This document shows positions 21,744 through 31,609 of a stretch of DNA of 64,000 nt, piece after piece. The position numbers and the translations under genes were made by a program. The number at the start of each line of letters is the position of its first letter. Within the stretch, counting starts at the first letter, position 1. Origin of the DNA: Brienomyrus brachyistius (Eukaryota; Chordata; Actinopteri; Osteoglossiformes; Mormyridae); NCBI RefSeq assembly GCF_023856365.1, contig NC_064555.1, positions 16,130,254-16,194,253 of the forward strand. Reading direction: 5' to 3'. Below the pieces are notes generated by a model that was given only the letters and a program-made list of their open reading frames with translations, was not told the origin of the DNA and did no database searches.

Positions 21744-22261
21744 AGATGCTTGTCAACCAGGACAGCGCCACAGCATCCAGAGCCTTGAGGAACTCCGGGC
21801 GAGTGTTGATGCTGCACCACTTTCCCGCCCTGAGCCGCCGGATGGTGGACCAGAATCTCCTCGAAGCCGTCCGGAAGTCGTTCTCCATGGCCTCGACAAA
21901 CTCCTCCCACACCCGAGTTTTTGCCTCATCAACTGCCAAAGCCGCTTCCCGTTTGGCCTGCCGGTAGCTGTCAGCTGCGTCTGGAGTCCCACAGGCCAAA
22001 AAGGCTCGATAGGACTCCTTCTTCAGCTTGACGGCATCCCTTACCCCACCAGCGGGTTCAGGGATTGCCGCCGAGACAGGCACCGACCACCTTACGGCCG
22101 CAGCGCCAGTCAGCTGCCTCCACAATGGAGGCACGGAACATGGCCCATTCGGACTCAATGTCCCCCGCCTCCCCCGGGATATGGGAGAAGTTCTGCCAGA
22201 GGTAGGAGTTGAAACTCTCCCTGACAGGGGATTCCGCCAGACGTTCCCAGCAGACCCTCAC
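21691..22261 (-). pseudogene. Rex3 linker between endonuclease and reverse transcriptase
   Basis: Two overlapping minus frames. One gives RVCWERLAESPVRESFNSYL and SEWAMFRASIVEAADWRCGR. The other gives RDAVKLKKESYRAFLACGTP, DEAKTRVWEEFVEAMENDF and RRFWSTIRRLRAGK. Immediately after RAGK the sequence continues with EFLKALDAVALSWLT, which belongs about 75 codons further on in related elements. This places the internal deletion close to 21820. Confidence 0.8.
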
Positions 22262-22334
22262 TATACGCTTGGGCCTGCCTGGCCGGCTTCCTCCCCCACC
22301 AGCGGAGCCAACCCACCACCAAGTAGTGATCGGT

Positions 22335-23145
22335 TCACAGCTCCGCCCCTCTCTTCACCCGAGTGTCCAAGACATGCGGCCGCAAGTCCGACGACACGAC
22401 TACAAAGTCGATCATCGAACTGCGGCCTAGGGTGTCCTGGTGCCAAGTGCACATATGGACACCCTTATGCCTGAACATGGTGTTCATTATGGACAATCCG
22501 TGATGAGCACAGAAGTCCAACAACAAAACACCGCTCGGGTTCAGATCGGGGGGGACGTTCCTCCCAATCACGCCCCTCCAGGTCTCACTGTCATTGCCCA
22601 CGTGAGCATTGAAGTCCCCCAGCAGGAGGAGCGCTCTCCAACACTCTTTCCAAGGACTCCAAAAAGGGTGGGTATTCTGAACTGCCGTTTGGCACATAAG
22701 CGCAAACAACAGTCAGGACCCATCCCCCCACCCGAAGGCGAAGGGAGGCTACCCTCTCATCTACTGCGGTAAACCCCAATGTATAGGCACCCAGCCTGTG
22801 GGCAATAAGTATGCCCACACCCGCTCGGCGCCTCTCCCCGTGGGTAACTCCAGAGTGGAAAAGGGTCCAACCCCCCTCAAGGAGACCAAGAGCCGGGCAG
22901 GTTCCAGAGCCCAAGCCATGCGTCGAGGTGAGTCCAACTATATCTAGCCGGAACTTCACAACCACGCGCACCAGCTCAGGCTCCTTCCCCATCAGAAAGG
23001 TGACATTCCATGTCCCTAGAGCTAGCTTCTGCAGCCGAGGATCGGACCGCCAAGGTCCCTGCCTTTGGCCGCTGCCCAGATCACATCGCACCCGACCCCT
23101 ATGGCCCCTCCCATGGGTGGTGAGCCCATTGGAGGGGGGACCCAC
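22335..23145 (-). pseudogene. Rex3 apurinic endonuclease (APE) domain
   Basis: The N-terminal block (22591-23145) has LALGTWNVTFLMGKEPELVR (APE motif with the substrate-binding Asn), LDIVGLTSTHG and RRAGVGILIAHRL. A frameshift near 22600-22710 leads into [17 protein letters not shown] (GDFNAH, catalytic Asp/Asn) and [17 protein letters not shown]. In an active copy this domain nicks target DNA to prime reverse transcription. The residues before LALGTWNV are a Gly/Pro-rich leader of unclear function, continuing in a different frame to about 23260. A late truncation before the usual S-D-H of APE domains reflects another frame change near 22335. Confidence 0.88.
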
Positions 23146-23263
23146 ATGCTTTGTTCGGGCTGTGCCCGACCAGGCCCCATGGGTCTGGCCACCAGGCGCT
23201 CGCCATCGAGCCCCATCCCCAGGTCTGGTTCCAAGGGGGGGCCCCGGTTACCCGCATCCGGGC

Positions 23264-23347
23264 AATACCAGTTAAAGTAAGGCGCATTCCTATTGGACAA
23301 TCATGACTTCCATCTTAAGTTAACCCAGCTAACTGAGAAATCCTGGA
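23264..23347 (+). mobile_element. Palindromic MITE unit 1, right arm, with Rex3 TSD
   Basis: Begins with AATACCAGTT (23264-23273, right TSD copy), followed by CGCATTCCTATTGGACAATC, ATGACTTCCATCTTAAGTTA and ACCCAGCTAACTGAGAAATC. It pairs with 20275-20340 as an inverted arm. The expected outermost end (CTTCATGGAACACC) is missing and the sequence runs straight into unit 2, so unit 1 lost its right tip or unit 2 landed there. Confidence 0.85.
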
Positions 23348-23525
23348 GGGTGTTCCATGAAACAGGATTTCTTGGTTAGCTAGGTTAACGTAAGCTGGAA
23401 GTCATGATTGTCCAATCGGAATGTGGAGTTTAGGCAAGGAGCGTTTGTATAGGACAATCATGGCTCATATCTACTGTAAGTTAAACCCAGCCAACCAAGA
23501 AATCCTGCTTCATGGAACACCCCCC
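23348..23525. mobile_element. Palindromic MITE unit 2
   Basis: The left end GGGTGTTCCATGAAACAGGA and right end TCCTGCTTCATGGAACACCC are near-perfect inverted repeats. The symmetry continues inwards for most of the ~178 bp: TTTCTTGGTTAGCTAGGTTA pairs with the reverse of AACCCAGCCAACCAAGAAAT, and CATGATTGTCC appears near both centres. It has no coding capacity. The whole element can fold as a long imperfect hairpin. I do not know its superfamily. Confidence 0.85.
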
Positions 23526-23700
23526 GGCTTTGTGGACACGCCAATGGTCTTTAATTTCTGCACACAGAATGGGACCCATGAACCAAATAAAGCTACCTCA
23601 CAGAATCAAGTACCCACAGAGTGTCCCGAATACAAACCGAAACCTGAGTGTTAGATTTGAGAAAGGGGACCTGATCCAAAACCATCCACTAAACACATCA
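23526..23700. other. Short unassigned spacer
   Basis: Between the MITE and the LTR-like element; nothing recognised. Confidence 0.4.
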
Positions 23701-23705
23701 GAAAC

Positions 23706-24003
23706 TGTCATGCCTGGCTCGTCCGCTCCTCCTGTGTGCCACGCCCCCTGATTACCCACGTGTTTTCTCCCGATTATACCCAGCTGTGTCTAGTTAATTT
23801 GCTCAGTCCTGTGTATTTCAGTCCGTGTCTTACCTGAGTCCATTGTCTGTCATTGTAGATGTTACCTCGTGAGTTTTCCTGTGCGATGTTCCCTAGTCCT
23901 CGTACGTCTAATAAATCCCCGTTTGCCTTGATCTTGCCGGCTAGCCTGCCTTCTTGCTCGTCGCCCCGGTCTCACGCCTTGCCCGCACCTCACAGTCGTG
24001 ACA
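23706..24003 (+). mobile_element. Solo LTR-like element with 5-bp TSD
   Basis: 298 bp starting TGTCATGCC and ending GTCGTGACA, so it has TG...CA ends with a short TGTCA/TGACA inverted repeat. It is flanked on both sides by GAAAC (23701-23705 and 24004-24008), the 5-bp duplication typical of integrase-type insertion. A polyadenylation signal AATAAA sits at 23910-23915, about two thirds along, as expected for an LTR. No internal region or second LTR adjoins it. Two diverged relatives lie at 43388-43700 and 47047-47275. Orientation is inferred from the AATAAA. Confidence 0.82.
23910..23915 (+). promoter_or_regulatory. AATAAA polyadenylation signal in the LTR
   Basis: Canonical hexamer followed by CCCCGTTTGCC. 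The same AATAAA-plus-CCCCG/CCCCA arrangement is present in both related LTRs (about 43614 and 47192), supporting a conserved role. Confidence 0.6.
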
Positions 24004-24009
24004 GAAACA

Positions 24010-26490
24010 CTTTATGGATCTGTTTTCTATAGTGCTAAATGCAAGTGAGGGGGTGAGGGGGGGCAGGCCATATTTAACACCTGTTTGCAACTACTACGAA
24101 TCAATCGTCAGCTCTGCAAAAGACCACTGCCAAGAGAGCGTCAGAGTGAAAAATATCTTGCCATTATTTATTTCATGACTCTTCAATCTACTTATTATTT
24201 GTTTTAACTCATTAAATACTCAGCAAAGCCAGATCCAACTAAGGACTGCGGTCTGGTTAATTTGCTGGCTAGGTGATTAATGTATGAACAAATTAATATT
24301 TATTAATGAATGGGCTCATTTTAAGTTTCACCGATAGGCAGCATCATGCACCGTGCTTCCTAGGGCGTAGCTCCAGGGCCCTATCCACGCTGTCCAGGAT
24401 ACAGGATGAATGGGTGGATGTCTGCATTCGCTCCTCCAGTGTTTGTCTTGCACAAATTGATAGTCTGATTTGTGGCCATGAAATGAAATGCACGATGAAT
24501 AATTTTGTCTTGGGGGCCAAAAGCTGAATATTTGTAATTCTGGCTTTCAGCTCTTCTTCCCCATTGTCTGCAGTCTGTGACTTTCTATTTTCTATGACTA
24601 TCTAGTTCAGGGATCTGCATTTTTTAAATGTTAGAGGCAATTCTGAAGTGGAAAGAAACTACTGACATACATTTCTTAAGAGTCTCACCCTCAGCATGCA
24701 TCTAATCACAAATCTGCATTCAAAAATGTTAAAAAAAACCTCTTACCTAAATGTTGTGTTGCTTTACAGATGATGAAGCGTGTCAGAGAAAATCCAATTA
24801 GCAATTTTTAGCAGAACGAAAGAAATGTCTTTTTTGCAATGCTACTCAAGGCCCTTCGCTTTCATTTATAGTCATCTCACATTTTTAATAGATAACTCGG
24901 TTTCATATTTCTTTTCCGTACTCCCATATTGGAGCGAGGAGGTATTGTGTGATTCTGTTTATTAGTTAAGCTGTTTAATTGTTACTTGTCTTCAGGCACT
25001 TTTTTTATATGAGGGGAGGGGGGTTAGATTAACAAGTTTTATATTTTTTTATCATATGAAAATAAAAACTAAATATAAATTTTGGTTGTTGATAGAAAAA
25101 GATGAGTGATCTGAAGAGAGGACATAAGACGTTAACATTTCTTTATTTAAGATACTTATTGAATGTTTTGTAATATTTCAACAAGCACCCAAAAACATTT
25201 TCACGCTTAAGTCAGCGGCTGGAGGCCGACTAACAGGATTAATATGAGCAGAAGCCATGTGTGTGTATGCAGGCATCGCTTACGTGTGTCTGTCCGTCTT
25301 TTTTTCACTCATGGTCACCGGAAACTTGGTTCCAGTCACACACACACACTTCCATGCTTTTCATTTCACAGGTGGATGGACACATTACTCCTGATTTCAG
25401 GCAGGCAGCTGTAACACCCCCTGGTCTTGGATTTGGTGATTAGCCGAAACCCACAGCACTCCTTATTCCAGCCTGCATTACCTTGCTACTGGTGTGTGGA
25501 ATGGCACTCAGGTTGGGGGATGTCAAGGTTTGGGAAGGAAGGTGGCTGTTAACTATGACTGAGAGCTGTAGCATGCGGATGGCAGTCTGGATACAGAGCA
25601 AGGAAAGCAGAACAGAGCAGAGCTTTCTGATTCTTTGAGGCAGTTAGAACAGTCAGTCAAGAATGATGTTGCTGATACACCGTCTGGCGAGATGTTCTGT
25701 GCCAATAATATACCGGGGCTTTAAACAAAGTGATTGGAATTCATGAATGGAACCCTTTATATATACAAGGTTTATGAAGTCTACCGTTTGTCCACCTGCA
25801 CTGATGGAGAAAAACAACTTCTGCTCAATTCTGCCTATTTAATACCTTTGCAACAAAGTTTCAATCAATTCTCTTGCCTTTCAGATGTATGAGATTAACA
25901 GAACGTGAGCAATCATTTCTAGTTCATCTCTCTGCATGTTGTAAAGATCACTCTCATGCCACTTCGTACCAAAGTTAGCTGGTGATGGATTTGTAATACA
26001 CAAAGGTTTTTAATACTTCTGAAATGATCCCATTTTAACTTGTGGTTTGTGATATTCGTAGTTATAAGATCGCTAGGCTAGACAGATCTCCACATGCAAT
26101 TGATCAAACACATTTCTAGCAAGGAAATTTTAAATGAGCTTCCCATACTCGACAAAAAAGGTAGAGGATGGACAGATGGACATTTCAGCTATTTGATTAT
26201 CACAGGTAGTGTTATTATGAGTGGTGTTATCATAGGTAGTGTTATCACAGAAAGGGCTGTAGATAGCCAACAATCTTAGTGATTTTGAGAATTTTGGTGG
26301 AATGTGGTTGTGGCATCATTTTACATTTTGTGAATGCTGGTACTTTCACTACTTGCTTGCTTCAGCTCATTGGTCATACTGTGTGTGTCAGTCATTTATC
26401 AGTCTGTCAGGTTTTACAGACAACCAGCCTTTTTTACTGGCAAATTGTTGTCAGGGATTCGGAGGAGGGACATTCCTGAAAAGGGGTGCA
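24010..26490. other. Unassigned non-coding stretch
   Basis: No gene seen. A possible decayed SINE tail is at 24365-24420 (GCTCCAGGGCCCTATC, then GGATGAATGGGTGGATG). Short CA tract at 25338-25350. The remainder is AT-rich with unrecognised short frames. Confidence 0.4.
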
Positions 26491-26497
26491 GGCTGGG

Positions 26498-26664
26498 CTT
26501 GGGTAGTATGACAGTAATACCAAACCCCTGTCCCCCACCTGCTCGGGATATTTTATTGGGAGGATCCAGGATAGCATTGTTTTAAGAAATACAGTCAAAG
26601 TACTGTACTGTACTGTATACCGTGGAATAATGTCTGGACATTAAAAAATTAGATACCACCCAAG
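26498..26664. mobile_element. Probable MITE with CTTGGGTRGTAT ends
   Basis: Left CTTGGGTAGTATGACAGTAA and right ATACCACCCAAG form an inverted pair of 12 bp with one mismatch. The interior contains ACTGTACTGTACTGTATACC. About 167 bp, non-coding, no matching TSD; the call rests on the termini. Confidence 0.45.
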
Positions 26665-26669
26665 TCCTG

Positions 26670-27580
26670 TGCTGGCTGGGGGTGGGGCTTGAGGGTGTGT
26701 GTAAAATTTGCCGGCCAGGTTGGTCTGCGGTTGCAGTGGTAAACCTTCTTGCCAACTCATTTTTACCATGGCTGAATAGCAGAGCAACACAATTCCAGGA
26801 CGCTGCTCATCGCTCGTGGATATTACGAAGCTGCGGTAGATTGGCAGGATACTCCTGGAACTTCCGGTAGGGGCGGAACGTCTGGGTTATTTGTGTCATG
26901 TCGAGTTTGTTAACAGCGGTACAGTTTGTAGCTGCGTCTTTGCTCCTGCTCTTGAGTGGCTCATTGATTTTATTAGCTGATAAATAAACTTTACAGCTTT
27001 GGCTCAAGGCGTGACATTTGGAATAAAAAAGAAAGATGCAATGAGTGACTTTGTTCAAAGCCATGTCCACTCAGTACCTTTATGGAGTACACGTCAATTT
27101 GTTTACTGCTTCTCTTAATAATCATAAAACTTATGCAGTACTTTATTACCCATTGTGCAGAGTTGAAATATTTTATTTTGCTTCAGAGTGATACACAATG
27201 GTATGGATACTGTAAAGCTGAAATGAGTTTCTTTGAATTTAGTCTTTAAACTATAAATTATATGAAAAAAAAAGGAATTTGCCTTGATATTGATTTGAAA
27301 TTCATTGACACGCAATAACATTGTGTAATGTTGTTTTAAAGTCTATTCCGATACTCTGAACATGCTTCCACACCATTGTGGCCAGGGATTATGTGATAGG
27401 ACATACATTGTTGGACAAATTGTTGCTAAGCTGCCTCTGCATCAAACATCTGTCTATGCAGCACATGATGGGAAGCATCGGAAATGTTTGTCAGCCACAC
27501 CATGAATACTAAACTTAGAAATCTGAATATTCTGGAACATTGAATTGCAGTACATGTTAGATCATTATTATCATTTTGTT
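26670..27580. other. Unassigned non-coding stretch
   Basis: AT-rich; no gene or repeat recognised. Confidence 0.4.
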
Positions 27581-27583
27581 TGG

Positions 27584-27660
27584 CTTTTACAGATGCTTTT
27601 ATCCAAAGCAGCATACATTTCTTTTGGGAAAGCATGGTTAGCCATTAGAGAGTGGAATTA
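27584..27660. repeat. Fragment of a common fish repeat
   Basis: ACAGATGCTTTTATCCAAAG followed by CAGCATACATTTC matches, from memory, the very frequent fish string GACGCTTTTATCCAAAGCGACTTACA that belongs to SINE-like family B. Only this portion is recognisable. Confidence 0.55.
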
Positions 27661-27808
27661 CTCAACCGCCAGCCACCTAATCACAGATAATGTCATAACT
27701 CAATGAGCCATCTTCCACCAGCCGTATTGCTCCCGCTACTGTTCTTGATATTATATGTTCAAATGTATTTCACATATATGTTTATTCTGTTTTAAGTGAA
27801 TATACTGT

Positions 27809-28171
27809 TCATTTCCTGCCGGTCAGCTGATCAAATTCTGCCTCCATTTCACTGTGACCCAGAGTGGAGGAGATGGTTCCGGAAAGACTGGACGTCAGTT
27901 TCAGGTGTAATGTTATGACCGTATTTGACGACATTTTGGCTGAGTGTGCAGAAAAATGTTTTCTTTCAATGTACAGAATGTCCAGCAAATCCTGGAGTGC
28001 CCCTAGGGCTGTGTCAACATATACTTTGAGAACACCCCCGGGCCCATCCACGCTGCTCCTCGAAGAATGTAATGGGCAGCCCATGGGGCAACGAGGCAAA
28101 AAGCAGGCCCTTGATGTGGGTTTCAGGATGCCGTCAGTCATAGGTAAAGGCCGCAGATGAGCAAGCCACAA
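27809..28171 (-). other. Region open on both strands, function unknown
   Basis: The minus strand is open for 120 codons (27809-28171) and the plus strand for 98 codons over almost the same interval (27864-28160). Neither product has a domain, signal peptide or membrane segment I recognise. The block is more GC-rich and less repetitive than its surroundings. It may be a chance pair of frames in a constrained non-coding element, a lncRNA exon, or a small gene. Existing evidence does not favour coding. Confidence 0.2.
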
Positions 28172-28179
28172 AAAAGCCC

Positions 28180-29135
28180 CGTGTAATGGTGTTTCTCCTG
28201 GCCGGCGGTGCGATAGTGTCAGAAAGCCTTTAACGGGATTTCACAAGAGAGGAACAAAAGTGTGCACCGCGACCGGAGTGCAGGGCGATTCAGAGGAGGC
28301 AGAGAGTTTAAGGCGAGCAGAGGGAAAGGAACACATTTACAGTGCAGATCGCGGACACAAAGGACCTTTGATACGCTTCCCGTGCTTTTAACAACGGAAC
28401 ACAGAGTTTGAACCCATGCTTTTATTCTCCTGACGCGCTGTCAGACTTCATACAGGTGTGGCCATTACCTCGTTTTGCTAGATGGCTGTTTTCTTTATTC
28501 CTGGGAAAGCGTCAAGCCCTATCAAACACAGGAGATATGAAGTTTGAGAGGAGAATTCACAAAGAAACAACATCTGCAGAACTAATACACCCACCACAAT
28601 CCTGGAGAAGATCTCAGGTTGATCTCTTCTTTAGCTTCCCATGCTTTGCTCCCCAGCTGGACACCTTCCTGCCAATCAGCAGGCCTATGGTTAGGCCTTC
28701 AAAGAGACTCCAGTGGCCCACTGTGACATCGATAGATGCACGACAATATATGGGCTCTCCTCCTCATACTCAGGCAGCGAATTGCTTTGCAGCTCCCAAG
28801 CTCACGACCCACTCCCACTCCGCGACTCGACTTAATTGGAGCGGCTTCCCCACGGACCAGTAGGACACTCCACACACAAGGCAGGTTATTTCTCTCCTCA
28901 TACAGTGAACAGCCTCCCCGGTGGCCCCTTACAGATGGCGCTTCCTCTCCCAGGCTCTTACATTAATTCAGCTCCCTTTGGTTTAGGAATTTGATGGCTG
29001 CTGAGTTGGGAAGTTCATCCAAATAGAGGGCAGCCCTCTCAGTCTGACATGTCCTTTAAAAACCAGAGTAATAAGTCAAAATACCGAAAATGTCCGGTGA
29101 TATATGTGCTCTTATAAACAATATAAATGTGAAAC
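28180..29135. other. Unassigned, comparatively GC-balanced stretch
   Basis: No repeat recognised. Contains CpG-bearing CACCGCGACCGGAGTGCAGG and a TCF/LEF-like ACCTTTGAT near 28364. A 151-codon plus frame at 28408-28863 has no recognised domain. Confidence 0.35.
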
Positions 29136-29137
29136 AT

Positions 29138-29190
29138 CCATTTATCTATTCATCCTCTAACCACTTTTCTTGACTAGGATAACAGGGTAA
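29138..29190 (-). repeat. Antisense SINE/LINE 3' tail fragment
   Basis: CATCCATTTATCTATTCATC, then CTCTAACCACTTTTCTTGAC and TAGGATAACAGGG, the antisense of the GGAT-tailed 3' end of the SINE/LINE families here. Confidence 0.55.
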
Positions 29191-29314
29191 AGTCGAAATG
29201 GTAACTTTACTTGACAGCACAAATACTTAGTAACAACTCAGTTACTACTGGAGAACGAATCATGAACTAATCATGGACAAATATAGGCGCTACTTGAGAT
29301 CAAATATGCATCAT

Positions 29315-29327
29315 GATTGTTTAATGA
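29315..29327. repeat. SINE target-site duplication, left
   Basis: GATTGTTTAATGA, against GATTGATTAATGA at 29619-29631: 12 of 13 bases identical. Confidence 0.8.
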
Positions 29328-29618
29328 GGGGCGGCATGGTGGTGCAGTGGTTAGCACTGTTGCCTCACACCTCTGGGACCCGGGTTCGAGTCTCCGCCTG
29401 GGTCACATGTGTGTGGAGTTTGCATGTTCTCCCCTTGTTGTTGTGGGGTTTCCTCCGGGTACTCTGGTTTTCCCCCACAGTCCAAAAGTGCCCTGCAACG
29501 GGCTGGCCCCCCATCCTGGGTTGTTCCCTGCCTCGTGCCCATTGCTTCCGGGATAGGCTCCGGTCCCCCCCGCGACCCAGTAGGATAAGCGGTTTGGAAA
29601 ATAGATGGAAGGATAGAT
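29328..29618 (+). mobile_element. tRNA-derived SINE, family A, well preserved
   Basis: Starts GGGGCGGCATGGTGGTGCAG and contains an A-box-like TGGTGCAGTGGTTAGCACTG and a B box GGGTTCGAGTCTC, the internal RNA polymerase III promoter of tRNA-derived SINEs. The body has GTGTGGAGTTTGCATGTTCT, the CCCATCCTGGGTTGTTCCCT block and GGATAGGCTCCGGTCC. It ends with GGATAAGCGGTTTGGAAAAT and a short GGAA/GGAT tail. The GGATAAGCGG-plus-GGAT 3' end resembles the Rex3 tail region, consistent with use of RTE machinery (inference). About 86 bp are missing in the middle, joining CACAGTCCAAAA directly to GTGCCCTGCAACGG. A near-perfect 13-bp TSD marks it as recent. Confidence 0.9.
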
Positions 29619-29724
29619 GATTGATTAATGATGAACAAACGTGTTATTCATGTGTTATTCCTGACTTGTTCCTTCAGTAGTTCACAAAGGTTTACGGAAT
29701 TAGACAAAGTAACTGCATAAGTAT

Positions 29725-31605
29725 AGTAACTGCATGAGATAAGACGTGCATATCAATTCAATTCTTTAATGATGGATTAACATGAGCTCAGTATGTAGCT
29801 ATTTACCATTTAGATTTAAAGTTCGTGTCATGACAGTCAGACTCGAAAATTGATTTCAACTGCAGTGCAATGTTTCTACTATCAATTTTTCAATAACAGG
29901 CAGTGTTAATATTTAAATAATAAAAAAAAACAAATCAAAATCAAAGACACTTCAAAGTTTCCATCTATTGAAAAGAATGAGAGAGTACGTGGATCATGTT
30001 GATGAAAGCTGTGCTGTGGAGTGTGCTATTGAAGCGCGTGGGGGTTGCTGAGGAAGTGTCGCAGGGAGGGGCAGCTATTACGGGACACGTGTCGAAGCCA
30101 GGGATTCGTTAGCCGCCCACAAGTGCAAACCCCGCCATAACCATCCGCTGTCTGACAAATGCAGCTTAACCACAACTCCGATTATATTGCAACAATCAGA
30201 AAATAAGATTCAGTTTTTCGTTTTTGTGTGGGTCATGGTTCTGAGTAACAACCTTGAAATGACTTTCTCGCAGGTTAACTGTGTAAATTAACTGCGGTTC
30301 CCCATTCTCCAGTTGTGCTGCTATCACATTGTTTGGCCTGCATTTGGAACAAGAATATATCAATGTGTTTTTCACTAGAACTATACATGTGATATACCTC
30401 AGTAAAGGGACCCTTCTAGGACACACAAACCAAATTCTAAGCTGTACTGTTGCAAATTCTTTCACTCAGTATTAAGATATCATGATCCTGTCGGTGTGAC
30501 AAGAAATTACCATGCATTTTAATCTTTATATGCTAATTCGTACTTCATTTGTGGTATAGAGGTTAAAATGTATGGGAATTTCTTGTCATATCTGCGCAAA
30601 TGCACATAAAATACATACAGATTCACGCTGTTACAACAATCGATTGCCGCACATATCGCTTTCAAAGGTCAATGCCTACTTGCGTACCAGTTATTTGAAT
30701 CCCTGTGCATAGTCAATGGGAAACAGAATAATAGTTAATGCAGGACACAGAATAAAGGAGATTGATTGGGATTTCTCACTATTCATCAGGCAGCAGTTAA
30801 CCCAAAATTGATTGAAGCATAAAAATACATTGTATTTACTGTATAGTAATTTAATTTTTAGCACTTCACAGCAACCAATGTCCACCAATAACTAATGTCT
30901 CAAGAGAGCTTGGAAGAGATCATTGTTGCTGTATTTTCATAATCACATAAGCCAGCACAGAGCTTATATATGCAGATCAATTAATTAAAGCACAAAAAAG
31001 CTAATATTCAAACTCCTGCTGTTACTCTTACCAGGTGATTATGTCCTTTTTTCATTTTTTGCCTCATGCAATGCTTTCGTAGTGTGTTACGTTTAGGAAA
31101 AACCTTATGCGTTGTAATTATCGCATTCATTAAAGTTATATGTGTAATTGACTCTTCACACATTCAGTCGGCATGTTGTTCGCTTTTAACACCTCCAGCC
31201 CGTAATCGCACAGATGTCTTTCATACAGTGTTTTACATGCTTATTGATAATGGTAGCTGATTTGAATGTGCTACTGAGATGGAGAGTGAGTGCAGGAATC
31301 GAGCCATCGCACGGGACAGTGCTGCAAAACGTGGAGCAAGAATCATTCTGTCATGCAGCAAAATACCTTTGTTCCATTACCCTGTTAAATAAACATTCCG
31401 GAACACATTTGAATGTGTGTTTTAGACATTGCTGGCTTGTCCAAGAAATGTTGCTTGTTTGGCAGTTTTCTCCTGGAATCACCAAACATGGAGTAACTGA
31501 ATAGTGATTCTTTATTCATCGTGTTTTGGAAAATGGGTATTCTTTGCCTGTTCCATCTTTTTCTCTGTGAGACCAACAGACACACTTACGTTTGAGAGCA
31601 GGTCT
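29725..31605. other. Unassigned non-coding stretch
   Basis: AT-rich. No gene or repeat identified. Overlapping short frames only. Confidence 0.4.
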
Positions 31606-31609
31606 TGGG

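Larger units (their letters stand above)
20351..23263 (-). mobile_element. Rex3: Near-full-length Rex3 (RTE-clade) non-LTR retrotransposon
   Basis: This 2.9-kb element runs right to left: an apurinic endonuclease domain, a linker, a reverse transcriptase, a C-terminal segment, and a tail of CATC units (GATG in sense) at 20353-20363. Sense order and motifs fit RTE-clade Rex3, and the blocks near 21259-21278 and 21703-21720 match, from memory, conserved Rex3 sites used in fish surveys. A 10-bp TSD flanks it. It is defective: the coding region is spread over at least five frames, and roughly 75 codons are missing between the linker (RRLRAGK) and the start of the reverse transcriptase near 21820. 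A short GATG tail and small UTRs are typical of RTE elements, which lack poly(A). The single open reverse-transcriptase block of over 360 codons suggests a fairly young insertion. The extreme 5' end abuts the TSD, so the 5' end may be near complete. Confidence 0.95.
29198..29720 (-). mobile_element. MITE of the CTTTACTTGA family, split by a SINE
   Basis: GGTAACTTTACTTGACAGCA, CAAATACTTAGTAACAACTC, AGTTACTACT and ATCATGAACTAATCATG on the left of the SINE, and TGAACAAACGTGTTATTCAT and GTAACTGCATGAGATAAG on the right, are the reverse complement in order of blocks at 41315-41566. The intervening 29328-29618 is the SINE, so this element predates it. Confidence 0.68.

Noticed and set aside
22028..23280. 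Plus-strand open frames of 110-154 codons
   Set aside because: Antisense to Rex3 coding sequence, with no domain of their own.
29345..29395. tRNA gene suggested by A and B boxes
   Set aside because: The boxes are the promoter of a tRNA-derived SINE; no cloverleaf with an anticodon stem or acceptor pairing follows.
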